Origin: Pseudomonadales bacterium
GTDB taxonomy: Bacteria > Pseudomonadota > Gammaproteobacteria > Pseudomonadales > Azotimanducaceae
DNA length: 64,000 bases
Assembly: GCA_017642855.1 (NCBI GenBank)
Contig: JAEPOO010000001.1
Coordinates: 1,583,072-1,647,071, forward strand
Reading direction: 5' to 3'
Below, in pieces: positions 26,686 through 34,045 of this stretch. The position numbers were made by a program, and so were the translations under genes. The notes beneath the pieces were generated by a model. That model was not told where the DNA came from. It did no database searches and saw only the letters and a list, made by a program, of their open reading frames with translations. Each line of letters begins with the position of its first letter. The first letter of the stretch is position 1.

Positions 26686-27459
26686 TTAGGTCGGCTGGCC
26701 ACCCGCCACATCAATATATTGACCGGTAATCCAAGCACCCGCGGGTGACGCAAAAAGCAGAGCCGCTGCGGCACAGTCTTCCGGTGTTCCGGTTCTGCCA
26801 AGCGGTATCACGTCATCAAACATCTCATGAGCCTGCTCGTCGGAGACATTCATGGTCTCTCTCAGCATGTCTGTCACGATGATTCCTGGCGCGATGCAAT
26901 TAACGGTGATCTGTTTAGGTGCCAGTTCAACCGCAAGGGTGCGCGTCATACTGATCATGCCCATATTCGCTGCGGAATAAACACCGAAACCCGGTGAAGG
27001 CTTATGCGCGGCTATGGAAATGATGTTGATGATCCGCCCGCCGTTGGTCATTCGCTTGGCGGCCTGCTGCGATCCCCAGAACTTGGTTTTCATGTTCAGA
27101 TGCAGCTGCTCATCAAACTTGTCGATCGAGATGTCCGGCAGCGACCACATTTTGCGGTCCAGGTTCCCGCCGGCATTGTTCACCATGATATCCAGGCCGC
27201 CAAATTCATCGACAACCCGGTCAAGTGCTTCGGGTATAGTATCCCAATCCATGACATCCGCAGAAATACCAAGGCCACGCTGACCGCGCGCCTCAACCTC
27301 TTTCGCCACAGCATCAACATCTTCCTGCCTTCGCGCGATCACGACAACGTCCGCGCCACTCTCCGCAAAACCCAAGGCAATACCTCGCCCGATACCACGG
27401 CCACCACCCGTGACCACGGCCACTTTTCCATCAAGCCGAAAATTATCATGCAGTCCCAT
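26686..27459 (-). CDS. SDR family protein with Asn at the active-site Lys position
   Basis: A 257-residue classical short-chain dehydrogenase/reductase. The cofactor motif TGGGRGIGRGIA and NNAG are intact and the catalytic Ser lies in INIISIAAH. The active-site motif YxxxK reads YSAAN: the codon is AAT, so Lys is replaced by Asn. Catalysis by the usual Tyr-Lys mechanism would be weakened, so it may be a low-activity or scaffold SDR. It is the last gene of the GST/SDR/thiolase/P450 unit. Confidence 0.87.
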   Translation of the reverse strand: MGLHDNFRLDGKVAVVTGGGRGIGRGIALGFAESGADVVVIARRQEDVDAVAKEVEARGQRGLGISADVMDWDTIPEALDRVVDEFGGLDIMVNNAGGNLDRKMWSLPDISIDKFDEQLHLNMKTKFWGSQQAAKRMTNGGRIINIISIAAHKPSPGFGVYSAANMGMISMTRTLAVELAPKQITVNCIAPGIIVTDMLRETMNVSDEQAHEMFDDVIPLGRTGTPEDCAAAALLFASPAGAWITGQYIDVAGGQPT

Positions 27460-27476
27460 TTATCCTCTCCTCTTAC

Positions 27477-27680
27477 TTAGTCCAGGAACACTTCATCAGG
27501 CCATAAATCTGCGAGCGCCCAGCGCTGTCTCGCTGCATCCCTACCCAACGTATGTGGCAAAACTCCACGAACATCTACATCAGGATCCGGACCTTCTTTT
27601 TCACCGGCAATCAGTGAAGGCAGGGCGGTGTGTTTCACCACATCTCGAATGATCCAACCGGCAAGCGTCGGTTCGTTCAT
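27477..27680 (-). CDS. Small P450-coupled protein, 67 aa
   Basis: The ATG at 27680 overlaps the P450 stop as ATGA, and the next SDR gene starts 17 bases after its own stop, so it is inside a tightly packed operon. The sequence (MNEPTLAGWIIRDVVKHTAL, then acidic and Arg-rich parts, ending WPDEVFLD) has no cysteines, so it is not a ferredoxin, and no signal peptide. The family is not recognised. Confidence 0.55.
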   Translation of the reverse strand: MNEPTLAGWIIRDVVKHTALPSLIAGEKEGPDPDVDVRGVLPHTLGRDAARQRWALADLWPDEVFLD

Positions 27681-28846
27681 CGTCGTCTCAATGGCAGCGT
27701 GCGCCGTCCCCAAAGGAAGAAGGGACCGATGCGTTCGCCAGCGTCCATAAGTTCTAACTCAGGCAACCTTTCTCTCAGCTTTCTCAGTGCCACCTCCGCT
27801 TCAAGCCTGGCAGTTGGTGCACCGATACAAAAATGCACGCCCAAACCAAAAGCCATGTGACGTTTCATGGAGCGGGTCATATCGAATTCGTCCGGATTCT
27901 CATAAACCGATTCATCCCGGTTAGCGGCTGCATAGTTGATCCAGATCTTGCTGCTCTCTGGTATCACCTGACCATGAAGCTCGACATCCTTTGTATTCGT
28001 GCGATACAACCCAAGAACCGGAGGGTCGAATCGCAGACTTTCTTCGACTGCGTTTTCGATCAGTGACTCGTCATTAACAATCGCCTGCCAACGTGACGGC
28101 TCTTCCAGCAATCGCCACATGAGGTTTGTTATGAGAGATGTGGTCGTTTCATTACCGCCGACCAATAGCTGATTCAGCATCGATAGCGCGTCACTGTCTG
28201 GAATATAGGCACCATCATTCGCCCTGGCCCCGGCAACCATGGTGAGCAGGTCCTCCGGAACATCCTTGCCCGCCTCAATCTCGCCACGACGGTTCATCAT
28301 GTGATTGAACATATAAGCCTGAAACTTCATCTGTTCATCCATGTACTTCGTGGGATCTTCTGACCCCATGATGTCCACCTGCATATCAGACCACACCTTG
28401 AACTGATCAAGATCGGATGATGGCACACCCAACATACCCGCGATGATGATCACCGGAAGCGGGAACGCAAACTGATCGTGGAAATCAAAGATGTCCGGTC
28501 CATCAAGGATGGTGTCGATAAGCTCATCGGTGAGCGACGCCACCTGGGGTCTGAGCGCTTCCACGGCTTTCGGGGTAAACGCCTGCTGAATCAGTTTCCG
28601 GTAATTCGTGTGTTGTGGTGGATCCGCGAGCATGCCTGCAGGTTCTGTAAACCTGGGCCCCTGCCCCCAATGACTGGAGTAGGTTTCTATATCCCGAAGC
28701 GCCTCTTCCACATCGGCATAACGCGACAGTGTGTAAAAAGATGGATCAAACTCTTCGCAATGATGCACCGGACACTCTTTCAGCAAATGCTGGTGACCGT
28801 TTGCAGGGTCTTCAATGATGTCTGGCTTAAAAGGACTCCAACTCAT
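27677..28846 (-). CDS. Cytochrome P450
   Basis: A 389-residue soluble P450, short at the N-terminus. Motifs: I-helix LLVGGNETTTSLITNL, K-helix EESLR, and heme loop FGLGVHFCIG (residues about 333-342, ligand Cys about 340). It lies between a thiolase gene (9-base gap) and the 67-aa gene (ATGA overlap). No ferredoxin gene is in this unit, so it may share ferredoxins from the two P450 units at 17-23 kb. Confidence 0.93.
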   Translation of the reverse strand: MSWSPFKPDIIEDPANGHQHLLKECPVHHCEEFDPSFYTLSRYADVEEALRDIETYSSHWGQGPRFTEPAGMLADPPQHTNYRKLIQQAFTPKAVEALRPQVASLTDELIDTILDGPDIFDFHDQFAFPLPVIIIAGMLGVPSSDLDQFKVWSDMQVDIMGSEDPTKYMDEQMKFQAYMFNHMMNRRGEIEAGKDVPEDLLTMVAGARANDGAYIPDSDALSMLNQLLVGGNETTTSLITNLMWRLLEEPSRWQAIVNDESLIENAVEESLRFDPPVLGLYRTNTKDVELHGQVIPESSKIWINYAAANRDESVYENPDEFDMTRSMKRHMAFGLGVHFCIGAPTARLEAEVALRKLRERLPELELMDAGERIGPFFLWGRRTLPLRRR

Positions 28847-28855
28847 GAAGCATTC

Positions 28856-30037
28856 TCAATCAACATTTTCGATTAACATCGCCAATCCCTGCCCTGCACC
28901 CAGACACATGGAGAGGATGGCGTAGCGACCACCGGTTTCTCTGAGGTGCTGCACGCCGTTCATGGCCATTCGAAGGCCGGTCACGCCGGGCGGATGACCA
29001 ACAGAAATGCCACCGCCATAAAGATTGTGTTTGTCACGAGGTATGCCCAGCTGTGCTTCAACATGCAGATTTACCACAGCAAAAGCTTCGTTAACCTCAA
29101 AGTAATCAATGTCATCGACTGTCAGGCCAGTCCGTGCGAGCAACTTCTCGATGGCAGGCACAGGACCATGCCCCATAAGGCTGGGCGGCACTCCCACCAC
29201 CGCCCAATCAACCACGCGTGCCTCGGGGGAAGCGCCGCTGCTTTCCATGGCGGCCCTGGTGCCAACCAGAATCGCGCCAGCGCCGTCGGTCACACCAGAG
29301 GAATTTCCGGCGGTGACCTTACCGCCTTCCTGGAAGGCGGGTCTGAGCTTTGCCAGTCGCTCCATGGTGATACCCTCCCTTGGAGACTCATCGGTATCAA
29401 AGACACGCGTCGATCTGCCCTCAGGCACCTCGACAGGCACAATCTGTTTGGCAAGAAACCCTGATTGAATAGCTGACAGGGCGCGAGCCTGACTGGTCAC
29501 CGCATACTGATCCATCGGCTCTCTTTCGTACTGGTACTTTTCCGCCAGGTTCTCTGCGGTATCCCCCATATACTCAAGACTGAACGGGCATCGGTAACAC
29601 CACTCCAACACGTCTTCCAGTTGCTGATTACCACGAGGATTGCCCCAGCGTGCAGTCGTTACCGCATAAGGCGCTCGGGAAAACATCTCTGCTCCGGCAG
29701 CGAGAGCCAGCTGACTTTGCCCGGAAGTAATCTGCTGGCCCGCTGAAATAATCGCCTGCAGACCCGAGGCGCAGGCCCGGGAAACGTCCAGAGCGGCTGC
29801 TTCTTCAGGCAGACCACTCTTCATGCCAACGACGCGTGCGGAAAACAGCGAATCTTTGTCCGTCGGACAGGTCGTGGTGAACACAATATGATCGATCGCT
29901 TCTGCACTGGCACCGGACTTTTCAATACAGGCTCTGGCTACATGAGAAGCCAGTTCTGTAAATTCGACATCCCTGAGAGAACCGCCGAAGTCACCCAGCG
30001 CCGAGCGGGTGCCGGATGACAGGTAAACGTCTTCCAT
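28856..30037 (-). CDS. Thiolase (acyl-CoA acyltransferase)
   Basis: A 393-residue thiolase. The nucleophile Cys lies in SRACASGLQA near residue 87; the catalytic His in GGGISVGHPPGVTG near 347; the second Cys in MCLGAGQGLAML near 379. It degrades 3-ketoacyl-CoA or condenses acyl-CoA; degradation fits the operon, with an SDR (1-base overlap) before and a P450 after it. The length is normal. Chain-length specificity cannot be read. Confidence 0.92.
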   Translation of the reverse strand: MEDVYLSSGTRSALGDFGGSLRDVEFTELASHVARACIEKSGASAEAIDHIVFTTTCPTDKDSLFSARVVGMKSGLPEEAAALDVSRACASGLQAIISAGQQITSGQSQLALAAGAEMFSRAPYAVTTARWGNPRGNQQLEDVLEWCYRCPFSLEYMGDTAENLAEKYQYEREPMDQYAVTSQARALSAIQSGFLAKQIVPVEVPEGRSTRVFDTDESPREGITMERLAKLRPAFQEGGKVTAGNSSGVTDGAGAILVGTRAAMESSGASPEARVVDWAVVGVPPSLMGHGPVPAIEKLLARTGLTVDDIDYFEVNEAFAVVNLHVEAQLGIPRDKHNLYGGGISVGHPPGVTGLRMAMNGVQHLRETGGRYAILSMCLGAGQGLAMLIENVD

Positions 30038-30813
30038 TACAGACCGCCGTTGATCTTAATGTCCTGCCCAGTCATCCAGCTGGATGCTTCTGAAGCAAGA
30101 TAAACGCAAGCAGGTGCAATATCTTCCGGCTTACCAATTCGGCCCAGAGGCACGCCGAACTGCTTACCCATTTTCGGAATGTCGTCTTCGGACATGCCGG
30201 TAAACTCAAGAAATACTTCCGTCGGGATAGGACCGGGAGAAACCGAGTTAACGCGAATACCCAGAGGCGCCATTTCGATCGCCAGGGTTTGCGTCAGATT
30301 GTTAACGCCACTTTTCGCAACCGCATAAGGCCCGTTGTGTGGCGAAGCTCGGTTTGCTGCCTGGGAAGAAATATTAATGATGGTGCCGCCACCGTTGTCC
30401 TTCATGATCAGACCAGCAGCCTGAGCGCCTGTCCATACAGCTTTCAGGTTCAGGTTCATCTGAAAATCCCACTGACGCTCGGGCATCTCAAGGAAGGTAC
30501 GCGGCACCCGATCATCTGCACCACCGGCGTTACTGATCCAGCAGGTCAGGCCACTCATGTCTTTAAAAGTCTGATCAGCCAGTGCCTGAACCTGCTCTAT
30601 CTCCATCATGTCTGTTGTGATCGCCAGCGCTTTTCGGCCGAGCGCACGAACCTTGTCCGCAACCGCTTCGATTTCATTGGTTCGCCTGGCCGCCACCACA
30701 ATGTCTGCGCCCGCCTCTGCCATGCCGAGCGCGATGGCTTCGCCGATACCACGACCGCCTCCCGTGATGACAGCGACCTGCCCATCCAGCTTGAATTGAT
30801 CAAGAACAGTCAT
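30037..30813 (-). CDS. SDR family oxidoreductase
   Basis: A 258-residue classical SDR. The ATG at 30813 is preceded by AAGGGGA; an earlier ATG at 30846 overlaps the previous stop and would add 11 residues. Motifs: TGGGRGIGEAIA cofactor loop, NISSQAA with the catalytic Ser, and YAVAK with the active-site Tyr and Lys. It may oxidise a 3-hydroxyacyl-CoA or a ring alcohol in this unit. Confidence 0.9.
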   Translation of the reverse strand: MTVLDQFKLDGQVAVITGGGRGIGEAIALGMAEAGADIVVAARRTNEIEAVADKVRALGRKALAITTDMMEIEQVQALADQTFKDMSGLTCWISNAGGADDRVPRTFLEMPERQWDFQMNLNLKAVWTGAQAAGLIMKDNGGGTIINISSQAANRASPHNGPYAVAKSGVNNLTQTLAIEMAPLGIRVNSVSPGPIPTEVFLEFTGMSEDDIPKMGKQFGVPLGRIGKPEDIAPACVYLASEASSWMTGQDIKINGGL

Positions 30814-30842
30814 ATATTTCCCCTTAGTGATAGTGTTAGTTT

Positions 30843-31604
30843 TCATCCAGTTATTCTTTTGTGAAGTGGCGGTTGTTCTCCAATGGAAATTGGTTCGCCA
30901 ACCCAGGCGCCGAAGTTTTCTCCCGTCCTGCCACTTTCAATAATGTCCATCATCTGTTGTGCAATATCGGCATCCTGCATGACCACCGATTTCAGGTCTG
31001 CCGGTAGTTCATTGTCAGGAAACAGTCCACGCAACATCGGCGTATCCACCGCACCCATGCACATGCCGTTCACATTGATATTATCTTTCGCAAGATACTT
31101 GGCCCAGGCATCTGTATAGCCGTTGAGCGCCCACTTGGAGGCGTTATAGAGATCCGTATCCGACTGATTGGTGCCGTCGCTTTTTGCGGGCAGCACGTAG
31201 TAGGTAGAGATGTTGATGATGTGCCCACCACCCGCTGATCGAAGGTGCGGTACCGCTGCACGAGACAACATGAGCACACCCTTGAGATTGGTATCCATGA
31301 TGAAGTCCCAATCTGCCAGCGCCTGATCCCAGCCGCTATCGACCGGTGTTTTCTTCCAGGTACCGGCGTTGTTTACAACAACGGCAACATCACCCATCCC
31401 TGCGGCCTGGGAGGTGATCTTTTCAACATCATCACGCTTCGACACATCGGCGATAACACCGGTTGCGCCTTCGATACGGGTCACGTCATCTTTCACATCA
31501 AAAGCGAGCACGGACATCCCTGCGCGCACCAGGCGCTCCGCGAAAGCCCGACCTAAACCCTGAGCAGCACCGCTGACAATGGCGACTTTTCCTGAAAGGC
31601 TCAT
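30843..31604 (-). CDS. SDR family oxidoreductase
   Basis: A 253-residue classical SDR with SGAAQGLGRAFA as cofactor motif, NNAGTW, the Ser in INISTYYV and YNASKWALNG as active site. Its C-terminal part (VNGMCMGAVDTPML) is strikingly similar to that of the next upstream SDR (VNAFCMGATDSYML), so the two are likely sister proteins, perhaps subunits or sequential dehydrogenases. Start overlaps the upstream stop (31601-31604). Confidence 0.9.
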   Translation of the reverse strand: MSLSGKVAIVSGAAQGLGRAFAERLVRAGMSVLAFDVKDDVTRIEGATGVIADVSKRDDVEKITSQAAGMGDVAVVVNNAGTWKKTPVDSGWDQALADWDFIMDTNLKGVLMLSRAAVPHLRSAGGGHIINISTYYVLPAKSDGTNQSDTDLYNASKWALNGYTDAWAKYLAKDNINVNGMCMGAVDTPMLRGLFPDNELPADLKSVVMQDADIAQQMMDIIESGRTGENFGAWVGEPISIGEQPPLHKRITG

Positions 31605-32476
31605 GATCCACCTCCCAATGTCACCTGCTCCTGGTAGACATAGATCTGTTCAAGAGGCGGCTCGGTCGTTACCGTTCGCCCAACACAGAAGTTCACGTTC
31701 TGTGCGTTTCTGCCGCTCGGCCCCTCTTTCAGGATATCCATCAATACCTGGGCGTTGTCTTCAGCCTTCATCCAGGACGCAACTTCTTCTTCCGACGGTT
31801 CGAAATTATGGAACGACCGGAGCATGTAGGAATCCGTCGCACCCATACAGAACGCATTCACGCGGATATTGTGTGGCGCCAAGGCTTTCGCCCACCCGTA
31901 AAGAAATCCGTTTAAGCCCCACTTGGCAGCATCATAGAGATCCATGGCATCACCTCCACCTGTGGGACGAGGGTGTTCAAAGGCACAGCTTCCCGGATTT
32001 GGGCACCGGTCCCAGGGCGTTCCACACGTCACCATGTGATCTGTTGCAATATTAACGATGTCGCCGCCGACACCCTGCTCAATCAGTATCGGAATCACCG
32101 CTCGCGCGAACAGATACTCACCCTTCAGGTTGGTACCAACAATCCGATCGTAATCATCAAGGGATTTATCCAGATCATCGTCAGCGACGCTGGCGCCCCA
32201 GACACCGGCATTGTTAATCAGAATATCCAACCCACCAAACGCGGAAGCAGCACCATCCACAACTTCGCGAACGTGAACGGGATCCGACACATCACCCTGC
32301 CAGGCTACTGCGTTCACGCCATATGTTTTGAGTGTTTCTGCAACGTCATGGATCTCATCTCTGATATCACAAACCGCAACGTGAACACCTTCTTTAGCCA
32401 GCGCATAAGCATAAGCGTTTCCCAGCCCAACTGCGGCGCCTGTCACGATGGCTCTTTTGTTTTTTAGTTCGACCAT
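31601..32476 (-). CDS. SDR family oxidoreductase
   Basis: A 291-residue classical SDR. TGAAVGLGNAYA is the cofactor motif, NNAGVW follows, and YDAAKWGLNG is the active site. Compared with its neighbour it carries an insertion of about 20 residues after NIATDHM (CGTPWDRCPNPGSC) with three Cys in 13 residues, an uncommon feature that might bind metal or form a disulfide. It starts 15 bases after the GST-like gene. Confidence 0.89.
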   Translation of the reverse strand: MVELKNKRAIVTGAAVGLGNAYAYALAKEGVHVAVCDIRDEIHDVAETLKTYGVNAVAWQGDVSDPVHVREVVDGAASAFGGLDILINNAGVWGASVADDDLDKSLDDYDRIVGTNLKGEYLFARAVIPILIEQGVGGDIVNIATDHMVTCGTPWDRCPNPGSCAFEHPRPTGGGDAMDLYDAAKWGLNGFLYGWAKALAPHNIRVNAFCMGATDSYMLRSFHNFEPSEEEVASWMKAEDNAQVLMDILKEGPSGRNAQNVNFCVGRTVTTEPPLEQIYVYQEQVTLGGGS

Positions 32477-32491
32477 CTTTCCTCCTCCAAA

Positions 32492-33544
32492 TCAGTCGTT
32501 GTCTTCAGACAAAGGCGATATGTATTGCCATGCATTGGTTCCCGTCAATTTCTTACGTAACCTCGACTGTTCCAGCGTCGTCAGGGATGCAACTTTTTCT
32601 CGAATCACATCAAGGCACTTCGCATGGTATTTCATGGGATTTTGCTCATGACGAAGACCTAAGCCTTCGAAAACCAGCCGCTCGTCACCCGCTTCAATCG
32701 CGCGCTGTGTCGCATCCAGGTACGGCAGGTAAACTTCACCGGCCAACCAAAGCAGTCTCTGAACACCTTTGTTAAGAGGCGCTTTGGGATCAAGCCATTC
32801 ACCTTCAACACCACCAGCATCGTCCATGATGGCAAGCCAGCCAGGCAGACGCATGCAGCGTTCATTCATGACATCGCGCGAGGCGTCGTTCAGCCAGCAC
32901 TGGTAGAGCTGTCCGTATAATCCGAAATCTCCCAGGGAAGGCCTGGAGCCAAAAAGAAACTCCTGTTCGCGCAGCACATCTTCAAACGCTTCAAGAATCT
33001 CACGGTACATCTCTTCAATTAACGACACGTTACCGGGTTCAATACCAGCGACAGGCCACAGGGGGATTTGCCACTCGTAAAATTCTTTGGTTCTCTGGGC
33101 CAGCGCCTCGTCTGTCGTTGGCCCCATACCCGGATAAGACATCCACCAACCGACTCGGTCACGATCGCCACCCTGGTCTTTGTCCTGCCAGCGATAGTGA
33201 AACATCATTTTTGTGCCCCACTCGTCGCCAAAGTCTTCAAGCAGATGGCTCAGAACCGCCTGAACAGGATCATCGGGGATAATTGATCGTGCTGTATGCC
33301 GTTCCTCCAGCATGTAGGCCATGGGCGAGGAATCCACCCGCCACTCACCCTCGGGATCATCCGGAAAGCGGACCTTGGGAATAATCGGTGGTCTGACGTG
33401 AGCCGTTGCCTCAGCCATGGCGCCGCGGTTGAGGTACCAGATATGCGGGATGCGTCGATAGCGGAAAATCGCGCGCATTTTCACTGAAAATGGCGACGCC
33501 AGAGACCCGACAACCTTGTATTCCGCTGTGCTCAAACCCATCAA
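32492..33544 (-). CDS. Glutathione S-transferase-like protein
   Basis: A 350-residue protein, longer than typical GSTs (about 200-220). The N-terminal third is thioredoxin-like (VVGSLASPFSVKMRAIFRYR), with the cis-Pro region KVRFP and VDSSPMAYMLEE; the rest is helical with EFLFGSRPSLGDFGLYGQLY, typical of GST C-terminal domains, and a further helical extension. The Ser in ASPFS is in the catalytic position. As first gene of the eight-gene unit, 18 bases downstream of operator copy 5, it is probably co-regulated with P450 and SDRs. Confidence 0.8.
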   Translation of the reverse strand: MMGLSTAEYKVVGSLASPFSVKMRAIFRYRRIPHIWYLNRGAMAEATAHVRPPIIPKVRFPDDPEGEWRVDSSPMAYMLEERHTARSIIPDDPVQAVLSHLLEDFGDEWGTKMMFHYRWQDKDQGGDRDRVGWWMSYPGMGPTTDEALAQRTKEFYEWQIPLWPVAGIEPGNVSLIEEMYREILEAFEDVLREQEFLFGSRPSLGDFGLYGQLYQCWLNDASRDVMNERCMRLPGWLAIMDDAGGVEGEWLDPKAPLNKGVQRLLWLAGEVYLPYLDATQRAIEAGDERLVFEGLGLRHEQNPMKYHAKCLDVIREKVASLTTLEQSRLRKKLTGTNAWQYISPLSEDND

Positions 33545-33562
33545 CTTGCCTGGATGAATTTT

Positions 33563-33576
33563 TATACTCTACTACA
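33563..33576. promoter_or_regulatory. TetR-type operator copy 5 (GST/SDR/thiolase/P450 unit)
   Basis: TATACTCTACTACA differs from copy 4 (TGTACTTCACTACA) at only four positions and has the same T-rich/A-rich flanks. It ends 18 bases before the GST-like ATG on the minus strand, close to the 16-base spacing of copy 4. Confidence 0.6.
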
Positions 33577-33607
33577 AAACTTAAAACGGCGGGCAAGTCG
33601 AATTCAG

Positions 33608-33628
33608 GGGGCTCGATGAGAGAGCCCC
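33608..33628 (-). terminator. Weak hairpin after the Pmp3-like gene
   Basis: GGGGCTC, a 7-base loop, then GAGCCCC. There is no T-run on the minus strand, so terminator function is uncertain. Confidence 0.3.
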
Positions 33629-33655
33629 ATGGGTCAACCAGGTGTCGGTGAGCGT

Positions 33656-33820
33656 CTAGTCGCGGAAGATCAGCCAGAGTGCATGAATGATTCCAGGCAC
33701 AAAACCAAAAATCGTCAGGACGATATTGATGAAGAAGTGTTTATCGGTGCCAACCTTCAGGAACGCCGAAATCGGTGGCAGGATGATAGCGAGAATGATG
33801 AGTACGATTTTGTTATCCAT
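33656..33820 (-). CDS. Pmp3/YqaE-family small membrane protein
   Basis: A 54-residue protein found by reading the minus strand: it starts MDNKIVLIILAIILPPISAF and ends GFVPGIIHALWLIFRD. Two transmembrane helices joined by a short loop and the LPP and GFVPGxIHALW blocks are diagnostic of the Pmp3/YqaE proteolipid family, linked in other organisms to membrane potential and stress. GAGGAG lies 8 bases before the ATG. It is a lone gene between the GST-like operon promoter and the divergent Rieske gene. Confidence 0.93.
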   Translation of the reverse strand: MDNKIVLIILAIILPPISAFLKVGTDKHFFINIVLTIFGFVPGIIHALWLIFRD

Positions 33821-34045
33821 TGTTATGACTCCTCGTTAGTTGCGCCTCTATTCTAGATCAGTTGACGGCTTTTTCAGACTATTTATCGTCTCTTGCATCG
33901 CATACCCCTGATCAATGGTTGAATTGGCACACGCCATTGCCCCTCTCAACCAGGCGCTGTTCAGACTCAAAAACAGTCATGCTTGCTGGTATTACCTCAA
34001 CCCATATATGATCTGACAGAACTTGCATCCTGTGAGGGGGACATC

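Noticed and set aside
15589..28846. KstR-type steroid operators as an alternative to the TGTAGT palindrome
   Set aside because: The recurring site does not resemble the KstR consensus with a central AAC-N2-GTT that I know; a canonical actinobacterial-type steroid regulon is not supported by sequence.
33629..33856. Plus-strand open frame opposite the Pmp3-like gene
   Set aside because: Antisense shadow; the minus strand encodes a clear Pmp3/YqaE protein with a good ribosome site.
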